A stretch of DNA of 64,000 nucleotides from Schizochytrium sp. CCTCC M209059 (lineage: Eukaryota; Sar; Bigyra; Thraustochytrida; Thraustochytriidae), in assembly GCA_000818945.1 (NCBI GenBank), contig KN805373.1, positions 248,001-312,000 of the forward strand, read 5' to 3'. This document shows, piece after piece, positions 41,911 through 51,800 of the stretch (its first letter is position 1; each line of letters begins with the position of its first letter). Position numbers and translations under genes: made by a program. The notes under the pieces were generated by a model, which made no database searches, was not told the origin of the DNA, and saw only the letters and a list, made by a program, of their open reading frames with translations.

Positions 41911-43038
41911 TTAGTCAGTATGGCATGCTTGGGCAACGCCTTGGCGCGCGAGAAAGCCGCTGACGCCAGGCATGAAGAGCGCGGGGACGCCGCAAAAGAG
42001 GAAGAGGCGGATCCAGGCGGCCGGCGTGAGAGCAGACAAGTCGGCGGTAAGCGTCATGTAGATGAGCGCTTCGGTGAGCATGATGATCGCACCAAGATAG
42101 TCGCCAATGACGCCTCCGAGAATGGAGCGCGCGTAAAATCCAGAACCCACGGTCATGATTGCGAGAACAGCAATGATGAGAACGAGACGCTCAAGTGGCA
42201 AGATGAGCGCGCCCACGCCGAGGGCATAGACAGAAGCGAGGATGATGCGGGGCCATGACAAGAGTCCCGCGCGCAGGCACCCCGCAAAGGTATTGTAGAG
42301 GAGACCCTTGTCGTCGCCTTCATCGTGAACATAGTCGAAAAGGCTCACGAGCCAAAGCGAGGTGATGCGCGAGCAAGTGTGCGCGACCAAGAGCGCGCCC
42401 TGAACCTGAGCGAGCCCATGTTCGACATCGCTGCCGAGATCTGCGAGGAGGGCAATTTTAGCTGTCATGAAGAGATTCATGACTACGACAGCGTAGGTAC
42501 CACATCGAGAGTCCTTCATGATGCGAAGAATTTGCGCGCGAGTCCAGCCGCCACCAAAGGCGTCCGTCGTATCCATAAGGCCGTCTTCGTGAAAGCATCC
42601 GCTCACCCAGACGCCAGCGAGGGTGGACGCACATGCCGCGATGAGCGGATTCCAAAGCTGCACAAGGGCCTCGTACCAGAGTCCGCACCAGATGCCCACG
42701 ATGGAGCCTATCATGGGAAAGTACATCATTCCTGGCACGAGATCTCGTGGGTTGTGATCGACAAAGGCTGGCATCGGCAGTCGCGTGAGGAACATGGCCG
42801 CTACAAGGGCCCGCTTGAGCTCCTTGAACCACTCAGCTTCGGCCTCTCCGTCCTCGCTTGCTTCGTTCACGCCGTCTCCCCTGCCTGCTACCTCCTCGCT
42901 CGACACGACGCCTCCTCTTGTACGCGCTGCACGTCCGACGTCCTGCTCTTGGCTGGTGGCGGTGTCACCTTGACCATTCGAGTCGGCGGCGTCTTCGTCG
43001 CCCAGCTTCGACTTCATTAGCGCGTTGTTGGGCGCCAT
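41911..43038 (-). CDS. cobS: Adenosylcobinamide-GDP ribazoletransferase (cobalamin-5'-phosphate synthase)
   Basis: This 375-residue protein starts at the first in-frame ATG; further upstream the frame opens only from TTG. CobS/CobV is an integral membrane enzyme that joins adenosylcobinamide-GDP to alpha-ribazole (phosphate), the last assembly step that puts the lower ligand on the corrin ring. The first 75-80 residues are hydrophilic and acidic and not part of the family core. The core begins with EWFKELKRALVAAMFLTRLP, followed by the metal-binding signature CFHEDGLMDTTDAFGGG near residue 150 and IMKDSRCGTYAVV. Several hydrophobic membrane segments then run to the C-terminus. The partner enzyme cobT lies head to head 264 bases away. 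CobS is rare in eukaryotes but known from some algae that remodel pseudocobalamin. Confidence 0.93.
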   Translation of the reverse strand: MAPNNALMKSKLGDEDAADSNGQGDTATSQEQDVGRAARTRGGVVSSEEVAGRGDGVNEASEDGEAEAEWFKELKRALVAAMFLTRLPMPAFVDHNPRDLVPGMMYFPMIGSIVGIWCGLWYEALVQLWNPLIAACASTLAGVWVSGCFHEDGLMDTTDAFGGGWTRAQILRIMKDSRCGTYAVVVMNLFMTAKIALLADLGSDVEHGLAQVQGALLVAHTCSRITSLWLVSLFDYVHDEGDDKGLLYNTFAGCLRAGLLSWPRIILASVYALGVGALILPLERLVLIIAVLAIMTVGSGFYARSILGGVIGDYLGAIIMLTEALIYMTLTADLSALTPAAWIRLFLFCGVPALFMPGVSGFLARQGVAQACHTD

Positions 43039-43302
43039 GGCTGCGCTGCGCGCGTCCTCGCCCGCGTTCCTGAAAACCTCAAGCGAAGTCGTGTCAAGCT
43101 TGTGGCTTTCGAGGTTCGCGCGAGAGGTCAAGCAAGCTCTCAGGATTTGCTTTATGCTTGCCTTGTTTGCTTGCTTGCTTGCTTTCCCGAGGTTGCGATT
43201 GCACGCAATGGATCAACAACAAACCCGCAAACCCTGCGTGCGTGGTGGCGTCTCGACCGAGGACAGGAGCGCGGCGGAGTCAGCAGGAAACAGCTCGACA
43301 CA
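43039..43302. promoter_or_regulatory. Short divergent region between cobS and cobT, candidate bidirectional promoter
   Basis: Only 264 bases separate the two start codons, so both promoters must overlap here unless a leader exon is involved. It contains a ttgcttgcttgcttgct run at about 43168-43187. The cobT frame is open through most of it (to 43102) without an ATG. A plus-strand frame in another register (ATG at 43037, to 43306) starts in the cobS initiation codon and has a hydrophobic centre. I consider it leader sequence at best. Confidence 0.5.
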
Positions 43303-44445
43303 ATGACGACGTCTGCTGCGCAACAGGAAGCTGCACGCACGGCTCGAGAGCGACTTGATGGGCTTGCCAAACCCAAGGGGAGCCTAGGTCAGCTTGAGGT
43401 CCTTGGCGTGCAGCTCTGCCGCGCCCAGGCACGTTTCCCGCCCGAAACGGACACGCTCAAGGTGATCATCTTTGCCGGTGATCATGGCGTCGCAAACCCG
43501 GATGCGGAGGGCGTGAGCCCGTTTCCGCAAGCCGTGACGCAGTCCATGGTGCAGACCATGGTTGCTGGCAAGTCGTGTGTGACAAGCCTTGCGCGAACCT
43601 GCGGTGCCACTGTAGATGTGGTCGACGTCGGCGTCAAGGGCGAGTATGCGCTTATTCACCGCGACGAAAGCCTTGTGCGTTTTTACCGGCATCGTGTCTG
43701 CGAGGGTACGGCCAATTTGGCGCAAGAGCCAGCCATGAGTCGGCCTGAGGTCGAGGCTGCCATCAAGGTTGGCCGCGATGCCGTAGGCCACGTCTTGGAC
43801 GAAGACGGGACGCGAATTTTTGCGATTGGAGAAATGGGCATTGGCAACACGACGCCGGCAAGCGCCATCACAACTCGCCTACTTGGTCTTGAAGATCCAA
43901 TGGCACTAGTTGGACCTGGCACAGGTTTAGATGCCGAAGGCGTGCGTCGCAAGGCGGCCGTGGTGGCTCGTGGCCTCGCACGGCAAGCATCTTTGCCAGA
44001 AGATGCTCTTGAGGTACTCCGAGATCTTGGCGGTGCCGAAATCGCGGCCATGGCCGGAGCATATCTGCAGGGACCAGCACGTGAAGTTGCTCTCGTGGTT
44101 GATGGCTTTATATCAAGTGCAGCGGCCTTGGTTGCGGTCAAAATGGATGCGCGTGTAGCGAGCCACTTGATTATCGCTACGCAATCGCCTGAGCCCGGAC
44201 AAAAGTTCATCATCGAGGAGCTTCGACGTATTGCTGCGGACGTGGTAAAAGATGCGAGTTCGGGTGCGATGCCCGATTCCCTTTTGGACCTCGGACTGCG
44301 TCTCGGCGAAGGATCAGGCGCAGTGGCAGCGCTTCCTCTTCTCAAGGCTAGCGCTGGTCTGCTCCGCGACGTTGCAACGCTCGACGACGTTCTTGCCGCA
44401 GCGTCAACTTCTGCCGAGGCGGATCGGGAAGCACAAGAGAAGTGA
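43303..44445 (+). CDS. cobT: Nicotinate-nucleotide:dimethylbenzimidazole phosphoribosyltransferase
   Basis: This protein has 380 residues from the first in-frame ATG; bacterial CobT is about 350. CobT transfers ribose phosphate from nicotinate mononucleotide to the lower-ligand base (such as dimethylbenzimidazole), giving alpha-ribazole phosphate for CobS. Family motifs are clear: LAKPKGSLGQLE near residue 21, the substrate loop FAGDHGVANPDAEGVSPFP from about 57, GEMGIGNTTPAS near 176, and LGEGSGAVAALPLL near 334. The glutamate of that last motif corresponds to the catalytic base of the bacterial enzyme. No transit peptide is evident from this start, though a spliced leader exon in the cobS/cobT gap is possible. 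An AATAAA hexamer lies 20 bases after the stop (44465-44470). Confidence 0.95.
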   Translation: MTTSAAQQEAARTARERLDGLAKPKGSLGQLEVLGVQLCRAQARFPPETDTLKVIIFAGDHGVANPDAEGVSPFPQAVTQSMVQTMVAGKSCVTSLARTCGATVDVVDVGVKGEYALIHRDESLVRFYRHRVCEGTANLAQEPAMSRPEVEAAIKVGRDAVGHVLDEDGTRIFAIGEMGIGNTTPASAITTRLLGLEDPMALVGPGTGLDAEGVRRKAAVVARGLARQASLPEDALEVLRDLGGAEIAAMAGAYLQGPAREVALVVDGFISSAAALVAVKMDARVASHLIIATQSPEPGQKFIIEELRRIAADVVKDASSGAMPDSLLDLGLRLGEGSGAVAALPLLKASAGLLRDVATLDDVLAAASTSAEADREAQEK

Positions 44446-44895
44446 TGTGCCAGACACGCACGACAATAAACTTGCTTGTGTCGAATCTTGTCATATTTGA
44501 TGAGCAAACCATTGATCGTTACATTGTTGGGTTAGCATCGCATCATGCGGTAATGTCCTTTGGGAAAAAATTAGTATCAAGGAGGGAATAATGGTTGCTA
44601 TTTTTCGAAGACGACATCAAATCCTCGCTTTGCATGGAAAATGTTCTCAACGCTCTCGCAGGACATTTGCGATGCAATATTCAACGCGGCCACACAATCC
44701 ACTATCGTTGCACATTGGTAGAAGTAACGAGATGAGAATACTCTGGGCAATGTGCTTGCATACTGACGGTCTGTGAGTTGCGCCTTTTATTTCTGTATGC
44801 GTTCGGGAAAGATTCTCCCCAGACTAGGTGGGCCTGACAAACATCTTGAATTCAATGCCAAGAGGAGTACACATGAAACAGATGAGCGAGCAAGC
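44446..44895. other. Convergent intergenic region
   Basis: These 450 bases contain the 3' flanks of cobT and the phosducin-like gene. Apart from the AATAAA at 44465-44470, I see no feature. Short frames here have no recognisable product. Confidence 0.6.
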
Positions 44896-45774
44896 TCACC
44901 AGTCGTCGTCGTCGTCGTCATCGTCGAGATTTGCAAGCTTCGCGGCGCCCCTTCGCGTCGCATCCGGAACCTTGGAAACTTTGCGACCAAGACTAGCTGC
45001 CTGGGCCACGGCTTCCACGTGCGCTCTTGTTTCGGCATCGTTATCTTCGGCTCGCTCACGCGCGACCTCCGCAGCCTCGTCGCGGCGTTCCCTGGCGCCC
45101 GCCGCTAAGTTCGCGTCCGTAACGTACTCAAAGACACCCAAGCTTGCGAGGGCGTGCTCCATGGTGTCAACTGTCGACAAAAGGATCCCGCCGCAAAAGT
45201 CGAGGCCCGTGAGTTGCTTGACCATGCGTCCGCCATGGTACAAAAACAAGGTTGGCACACTTGCATCGGGCCAGCGCTCGATACAATTGGTAGACAGGAT
45301 GCGCATGAATTTGACGCTGGGCTGACGCGGCGCGAGCTCGCGCAAGAGCTGGGTGCACTTTGCAGACTCTTCAATACCGTCTTTGAACATTTCTAGCACA
45401 ACCCAGCACTCGCGGCTCGCGTCGGTGACTTCGCGAATAAAGTCTTGCCTCGAAAGAGGCAAAACGTCTCCAAAGCGGTGGCGAGCGGCCTCCGCTTTGA
45501 GCTCTTCGAGGCGCTGACGTCGAATTTTTTCGAGGACGTCTTCCTCGATATCATCTTCGAGCACGTCGAGTTCCTCGAGCGTCTTGGTGAGCAGTTCTTC
45601 GTCCGGGTCCACTTCCTTTTCTGTGCGCTTGGCGGCCTCCTCGCGCGCTTCTCGCCGCGTTTTGATCTCCTCGCGCTCCTGGATCACGCCATGTTTGATG
45701 AGCACATCCTCCCACTCTGTGGTTTCCAGTTCCTTGTTCTTGTACGTGGTCGTCGCCGCCGCGAACGACGTCAT
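44896..45774 (-). CDS. Phosducin-like protein 3 (PDCL3/PLP2 family)
   Basis: This 292-residue protein belongs to the phosducin-like class of thioredoxin-fold co-chaperones that help the CCT/TRiC chaperonin fold actin, tubulin and other clients in the cytosol. The N-terminal helix motif TEWEDVLIKHGVI matches the TEWNDILRKKGI of animal PDCL3. A charged coiled-coil-like stretch follows (about residues 30-95), then FGDVLPLSRQDFIREVT. The thioredoxin-like domain (about 105-230) contains CIERWPDASVPTLFLYHGG and lacks a CxxC redox motif, as expected. The chain ends in a run of nine aspartates before a final tryptophan, comparable to the acidic tail of the family. The start is an ATG. Confidence 0.9.
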   Translation of the reverse strand: MTSFAAATTTYKNKELETTEWEDVLIKHGVIQEREEIKTRREAREEAAKRTEKEVDPDEELLTKTLEELDVLEDDIEEDVLEKIRRQRLEELKAEAARHRFGDVLPLSRQDFIREVTDASRECWVVLEMFKDGIEESAKCTQLLRELAPRQPSVKFMRILSTNCIERWPDASVPTLFLYHGGRMVKQLTGLDFCGGILLSTVDTMEHALASLGVFEYVTDANLAAGARERRDEAAEVARERAEDNDAETRAHVEAVAQAASLGRKVSKVPDATRRGAAKLANLDDDDDDDDW

Positions 45775-46373
45775 CTTCCACCCTGCCGACCGTGGGTGCC
45801 GGTCACGTCCCCGCCTCCTCGAGCGCGCCCGCTCCTTCGGCCTTCCTCACGCTAAAGTTTGCGCGCCCGGGATTGCGCCGACCCTTGTATGGGTCTCTGA
45901 CCCTTGGAAGGGTCGATCATCAATCCTTGTCAATCGATCGTCAATCCTTGTATAGATAGATAGACCAATCCTTGTATGCATGCACGAACGCACGCAGCGG
46001 GGCAGATGACGCTCACGACCGTCATCGCTATCATGGGCATCATTCAGAGAAAGAAGCTGCGGCCACGGCATGCCTGCAGATGTTCTGAATGATCTGGATG
46101 AATGGATGGATGAATGGATGAATGAATGAACTCTTTCTTGCACGTTGCTGTCGCTGTCACAACCGCAGCCGCAACAGGCTGCGTGCCAGCATCCCAACAT
46201 GAAGGGCCAAAGACGTCATGCCATGCACAGCGATGCCCCCTCGGATGGGCCATTCCGAACACGCGGAAGAAGAGGGGGGGGGGTCGTTCAAGCAATCTGT
46301 GTCGGTGTTTCGAATTGGGCCCTCGTTTTCTACGTATTGGGCCCTCGCAGTTGCGATTTTCCTCGTGACCTCG

Positions 46374-46431
46374 TCTGCCTGCTCGTCTACCTGCTCACCT
46401 GCCTGCTCGTCTGCCTGCTCATCTGCCTGCC
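46374..46431. repeat. 12-base tandem repeat, about five copies
   Basis: Units of the form ctgcctgctcgt, ctacctgctcac and ctgcctgctcat follow one another without spacers. The last copy is cut short. Confidence 0.75.
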
Positions 46432-46624
46432 GAGGAGTGGACTTTTCTCCAACGACCCACCCCGATCCACTTCCTGGCAATCTTTGCGACGGCTGCGCTC
46501 CAGTCCAGGCCTTTCCCCTATTCCCCCTTCAAACGAAGAAGAAGACGAAGAAGAAGAAGAAAAGAACTACGCAAGCCTCCATCCACGACCTCGCTCTCGC
46601 GATCGACGACCCGCCGCCAGCGCT

Positions 46625-47030
46625 NNNNNNNNNNNNNNNNNNNNNNNNNNNNNNNNNNNNNNNNNNNNNNNNNNNNNNNNNNNNNNNNNNNNNNNNNNNN
46701 NNNNNNNNNNNNNNNNNNNNNNNNNNNNNNNNNNNNNNNNNNNNNNNNNNNNNNNNNNNNNNNNNNNNNNNNNNNNNNNNNNNNNNNNNNNNNNNNNNNN
46801 NNNNNNNNNNNNNNNNNNNNNNNNNNNNNNNNNNNNNNNNNNNNNNNNNNNNNNNNNNNNNNNNNNNNNNNNNNNNNNNNNNNNNNNNNNNNNNNNNNNN
46901 NNNNNNNNNNNNNNNNNNNNNNNNNNNNNNNNNNNNNNNNNNNNNNNNNNNNNNNNNNNNNNNNNNNNNNNNNNNNNNNNNNNNNNNNNNNNNNNNNNNN
47001 NNNNNNNNNNNNNNNNNNNNNNNNNNNNNN
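46625..47030. other. Assembly gap (406 undetermined bases)
   Basis: All positions are N. The flanks are repeat-rich and GC-rich, which probably caused the gap. An exon or leader of the GDPD gene could be hidden, but the GDPD protein looks complete without it. Confidence 0.99.
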
Positions 47031-47502
47031 GACCTGCGAGGCGTCGCTCGCATCAGCCGCGGCCAGCGGCGTTTTTTCAAGGGGCGAAAGAGAGAAAGCA
47101 AGAAGGAAAGAAAGCAAGAAAGCAAGCAGGCGGCTGGACCAGCGAGCGGAGGCCAGCCGCGCCAGACCCGCAAAGCCGCCACGAGGCCGACCCCGCGCGC
47201 GCGCGACGCCCCGACGGACGGACGGACGTGCGGCCCCGCGCGGCGGCGCCGCCGCGCGCCCTCCCTTCTTCGCCACCACGCGGCGCCTGCTGCTGTGCCG
47301 GCGCGAGCGACTCGCGCCGGGGCGGAGCGCGGGTCCTGGAGCGGAACTCCACCGAGGACCGCGAGCCTGCGCGACCGCCGCCGAGGCCTGCTCTGCCGCC
47401 GCGGAGAGCTCGGCGCTGCCGCGCGCAGCAGCGTCTGTCGCCTCCTCCGCCGCGTCGTCGGCGTCGTCGACGTCGTCGGCGTCGCTGCTCTCGTCGGGCG
47501 CC

Positions 47503-48483
47503 ATGGAGACCGTAGAGCTGGAGGAGATGCTGAACATGCCCGAAACGGACCGCAGCGAGGAGTTCGAGCAGCTCGTGGACATGGTGGGCCGCCTCGACGA
47601 GATGCTGCTCGAGCGCCTCGTGGCGCACAGAGGGTTCCACGCGGTCGGCGACCGTCTGCAACGGCCCCTCGAGAACACCGTCAAGGCCTACCGCGAGGCC
47701 GCACAGGCCGGCGTTCGTCTGGCCGAGTGCGACATCACTCTCACCGCCGACGGCTACCTCGTTCTCTGCCACGACAGCACCACCGAGCGACTCGCCAAGG
47801 ATCCGCTTCTCGACTCGGCCAGGCTGCAAGTGTCTGATCTCACCTGGGCCGAGGCCCAGGCCATCGGCCTACTCGATGGCTCCTACCTCGCGCTCCTCCA
47901 GAACGTCCTCGACCAAGCGCGCTCGTATGGCTCCAAGATTGTTGTCGAGATCAAGTCCGGCGCGGATAACGTGGCTCAGGCCCTCGTGCAGATGATCCAC
48001 GAACGGCCCGAGAACCTCATCGCCATCTCGGTTGTCATGAGCTTTGACGCCGATATCATCACGGCCTTCTCGCAGCACATGCGCGCCGCCGCTCATGATC
48101 TCGGTCTCGCGCCCGAGGACATGCCCAGCATGCTTTTGCTCCTGCGCAATCCGCGCAACCTTGAAGACCAAGACGACGATGTCATCGAGCAGGAGCTAGA
48201 CTTTTCCCGCCCCGAGGATGCGCTCGCCATCATGATGGGACACCTCGAAAGGGCCAAGGGCCTCGAGGGTCCCCTCGAAGGTCTTTACATCCAGCTCCAC
48301 GAGTCCATGATCGTCGACCCGGATGTCCGCAAGGTGATTGAGGAGTTTGCCTCGCGGCACGTTCTCGGCATCTGGACCTCCTCGTCGCAACAGTCTCTCG
48401 ATTGCGTCGACACCTGCGAGCAATTGATTGAGCTCGGCGTTCGGTTCATCAACACCGATTTTCCTTCCTCTTTTGTCCTTTGA
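47503..48483 (+). CDS. Glycerophosphodiester phosphodiesterase (GDPD) domain protein
   Basis: This protein has 326 residues. GDPD enzymes hydrolyse glycerophosphodiesters (deacylated phospholipids) to glycerol-3-phosphate and the head-group alcohol, in a TIM-barrel fold. Motifs: AHRGFHAV with His42 and Arg43, PLENTVKAYREA with Glu57, AECDITLTADGYLVLCHD with Glu75, Asp77 and His90, and IVVEIKSG further on. These are the expected metal-binding and catalytic positions. The last 60 residues include GIWTSSSQQSLDCVDTC and IELGVRFINTDFP, the usual end of the barrel. The N-terminal 38 residues are acidic, with no signal peptide or membrane segment, so a soluble intracellular enzyme is likely. The ATG is in a good context (GCCATGG). 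Confidence 0.92.
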   Translation: METVELEEMLNMPETDRSEEFEQLVDMVGRLDEMLLERLVAHRGFHAVGDRLQRPLENTVKAYREAAQAGVRLAECDITLTADGYLVLCHDSTTERLAKDPLLDSARLQVSDLTWAEAQAIGLLDGSYLALLQNVLDQARSYGSKIVVEIKSGADNVAQALVQMIHERPENLIAISVVMSFDADIITAFSQHMRAAAHDLGLAPEDMPSMLLLLRNPRNLEDQDDDVIEQELDFSRPEDALAIMMGHLERAKGLEGPLEGLYIQLHESMIVDPDVRKVIEEFASRHVLGIWTSSSQQSLDCVDTCEQLIELGVRFINTDFPSSFVL

Positions 48484-48896
48484 AAGTGTTCCGCACGAGT
48501 GACTTGTCTTTTTTAATTTTTCTTTCGCGCGGCATGGAAAAACAAGAATTGACACGAGCAAAGTGACCGGATGCATTCCCTTTTTTTATATATTTCACTT
48601 CTCATCCGGTTCTCTGATCACACTCACATGTCTGACACGTTTGGTCAGTCTCATTTTCATGTGTATACATTTTTTAGTAGTCATTCGTAGCGTAGCTTTC
48701 CTCCTCTTCTCCCTCTTCTGTCTGTCTTTGTCTCTACATGTGTGCATGCATGGAAGGCGCTGGTCACTCCTTCGATTAGGGTATATACCTCAAACCGTAT
48801 TCCGTTTGACATCAATCGATTGAGACGGGGATGCTCCATTTGTTCATAATTGAGCCACTAACCACCATCGCAACAATGACCGGACAGAGCAATCAA
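48484..48896. other. Convergent intergenic region
   Basis: These 413 AT- and pyrimidine-rich bases lie between the GDPD gene and the ankyrin/PH gene. The plus-strand frame at 48563-48823 translates to a hydrophobic low-complexity peptide and is not called. Confidence 0.6.
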
Positions 48897-51800
48897 TCAC
48901 GAACGCTTGGATGTTACCGACAGCGAACGCTTGTAATGGTGCACAAAGAAAATGTGAACAGCAAATGGATTGCCTGCAGAGAGTAATTTCGGAGGAACCA
49001 ACACAAACAAACCCGCACGGGCACTCGTATTGAGCGCCAATACCGCAGCTTGTTTGGCCGTCAAATGCGGCCGATTGGAGGAACTGATTTGCACTGAGTC
49101 GACATCATACCCGCAGCGTGCCTGTGCGAGATGAAGAACGGGCAAGCACGTCTTGTGTACCGGGTCTTCGAAACTGACCACATTGCTCGCTGCCGGAAGG
49201 CGTGCGTTCGCCCATTGAATAATCACTGGGTCTTCTGGTGTGGCAGACAACCGCGCACCGGCGTCAAGCAGCGCCCACAAGGTCGGCAACGAAAACTCCA
49301 ACGAAGGAGGCGGGCTCGGAAAGCTTTGCTTTGTCCACAGTCGCTTTGCAACCAGGAGCTTGACAACTTCGGCCCGAGACGTCACACGGGATGCACTAGC
49401 GCCAAAAAGACTCTCGCAGACGCGCGCAAGTGTGGCGCTATCTTGGTCGCGGAGGTTGGTAAAGGCGCCCACTTGAGCCAAGCGAAATTTGTCGAGCGAG
49501 TTCAGCCATGCCCTGATGGCATGCATCTCATCACGGCGCCCCACGTTGCCAGGTTTGTCGGGACCAGCGAGTTCCGGATATTTTGCGACCAGAATCCACG
49601 CGCATACAGCGACACGGGAGCAATATGTTTGCGATTGGACAATTTCAAGCTGCATCGGGTAGAGTCTGCATCCCATGGCACCAAGTTGCTCTGCAATATC
49701 TGGCCATCGAAGAGGCGCTGCGTCGCATACCTGCGTGTGGATACTGCGAAGAAGACTGACATCGCTCCGAGGCGATTGCACCGCCTGCTTGACAAACGGA
49801 TCCAGCTGTCGCTTGCTCGAGGAGAGAGCAAGGTATGACTCGATGATGCGCACATTGTGAACATGTAAGAGGCTGGAACTCACGCGCACAATCCAATTTT
49901 CGTTGAAAACAAGCGTGCTGGGTGATGTTGGGCCCGCGCCATACAGTGCAGCGGCCCACGCTGCAAGCCGCAAGGCTTCGAGATCGCAAAGATCGTCCTC
50001 TGGGACCTGTACAAGGCCAGGCAAGACGCGTTCTGCGAGTTGCACGATTAACGTGTTGTCTTGGAGCACGAGCTGGGCAAACGCCTCAAGACTCGCAACT
50101 TGCACATTAAGCAATTCACCGAGGTGCGCTGCCTGGACGGCGGACTCGATGGCGCGCGGCGCCTCGACCGGTGGCGTCCACTGCGAGGTGTGAGTCAGCG
50201 TGTTACAATAGAAGAAGAGCTGGCGCTTCGGGTCCTTGCTCTTGACCCATTCCTTTGGTGCCCATGTGGCGCGACGATCCGGACCCTTGAAAAGATAGAC
50301 GCGATTTGTTGCAGCATCCAAGGCACTCTCCCAGACCTCGCATGGAGTCATGTCTGGCGCCATGTCTGGCTCTGGAAGGGGTGGCGGAGCCCGATGCGAA
50401 CTCGATCGTCGCCTCACGAGTCGGAGACGCGACACACGCTGCCTTGCCAGAAGTCCTCGTGCGTGCGTCTGTAAAAGGAGCACTGCTCGATGTTCACGGG
50501 GTATAAGCTCACGCACAAAGCTGACCCAGGCTTGGGCCTCGTCTGGTGAGCTTGCGACCAAATGTATGATTTCCCCGTCGCCGCTCCTGTAAATGGCAAA
50601 AATTCGGCCTTCGTCCTCTTGGTCTTTGCCACGAGCAAGCGCCAGGCGTGCGTCGAGCAAGTTGCCAAACGGCACAAATGTCTGGCCGCTCGCACGCTCG
50701 AGAGGTACGGCGCCCTTCCAGATTGTCAACCCACCTCGCTTTCTGCTCGCTTCGACAAGCTGCACCTTTTGCACGTGCTTGGTAGCAGGGGTACCCGTGA
50801 CAAAATTCTTGACACGTGACACTCGCTTTGCTCGCACTTGCAAAACGGCGCGCATCATCAGGTCCTGGTCGGACGAAACGTCCTCGGACAAGTCTTGGAA
50901 GACTTGAGATGATGTGTCCTCATCAACTTGGAAGCTATCGCTGTCACTTCCACGGCTGGCACTCAGCGACGTATTGAGCAACGCTGGCTCACGCAGATCA
51001 TCTGCGTGGGACCTTGGACTATTTGTGGCGACAACTTGCGGTCCCGAAGTTTCTGCTCTTGCCAGAGAGAACCCACGAGACGGTGATTTGTCTGAATCGG
51101 AGCGCGTGCTTCCAAAGGAAACCATGCGACGCATGCGGCTGAATGACTTGAGGCGTGACAAGCCAAGCGAGGGCGATGAGGGCGGCCCGAGGGGTCCACG
51201 TGGCGAGGTATTTCGCGAGTTCGTACGGGTCATTCTCGCGGAAGAGGACTGGGGCGCCGACGTGTGGCGAGCCAACCCTGGTTCTTCGTTCATTCTGTTT
51301 GGAGGCCGCGCTATTATGGGACCGTCATTGTATGAGTCGACAAGGATCGTCTGAGCTCGTTGCGACCTGGCGAAAGTCAATTCTCTGCGTCCGCGCAGAC
51401 CTCGCCATAATGTCTGAATTGCGACTGCCGCGATCGTGCAGTGCACGTGTGCCATGTTGCGACATTGTCCTGCGAAGTGTCGCGCCAGGTCGGGGCTGGC
51501 GAACATGAGGCTAAGTCGCCAAGGAGATGCAGACCTATAAAGGTCAATGCGCGCTCCGACCTGGCCTCGGAAGTACGTGCGAATGCAGAGAATGTCACTT
51601 GCAAACACATGAACGGCGAGATCACCGGCTTGCGCATCGCGCCATATGGCGATGGCGTCCGCAACGCGATTGAGTCCCACAAAGCGATCGCGCCATTTAC
51701 GTGAAGTGTAGTGGCGACCCTGCTCGAGCATGCGCGCGGGAACAAGGGGATCAAGATCCGTGCGTAAAACGCGGAGAAGATCAGCACTAGCATCACTTTC

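Larger units (their letters stand above)
45775..47502. other. Divergent intergenic region with assembly gap
   Basis: This region separates the phosducin-like gene and the GDPD gene. It contains three copies of caatccttgt at 45921, 45942 and 45965, gatggatgaatg-type repeats at about 46095-46130, a 12-base tandem repeat at 46374-46431, an aga/gaa run at about 46535-46565, and the N gap. The last 300 bases before GDPD are very GC-rich with gtcgtcggc-type repeats. Long frames crossing the gap are not supported. Confidence 0.55.

Noticed and set aside
43025..43306. Small plus-strand frame overlapping the cobS start
   Set aside because: It begins in the palindromic CCATGG of the cobS start codon, lacks any family match and ends inside the cobT start. 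It is retained only as a possible leader.
13749..44445. Idea that the giant AAA+/vWA protein and the neighbouring 'CobS/CobT' form a cobalt chelatase
   Set aside because: The aerobic cobaltochelatase subunits CobS (AAA+) and CobT (vWA) share names only. The genes here are the ribazoletransferase and phosphoribosyltransferase, and the giant protein is midasin-like with no CobN.
41911..44445. Bacterial contamination as the source of cobS/cobT
   Set aside because: The genes are head to head rather than in an operon, are surrounded by low-complexity intergenic DNA like the rest of the window, and are flanked by eukaryotic genes without any gap at the joins.
46145..47837. Long frames running through the N gap
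   Set aside because: They exist only because undetermined bases contain no stop codons. The flanking translations are low-complexity or out of frame with GDPD.
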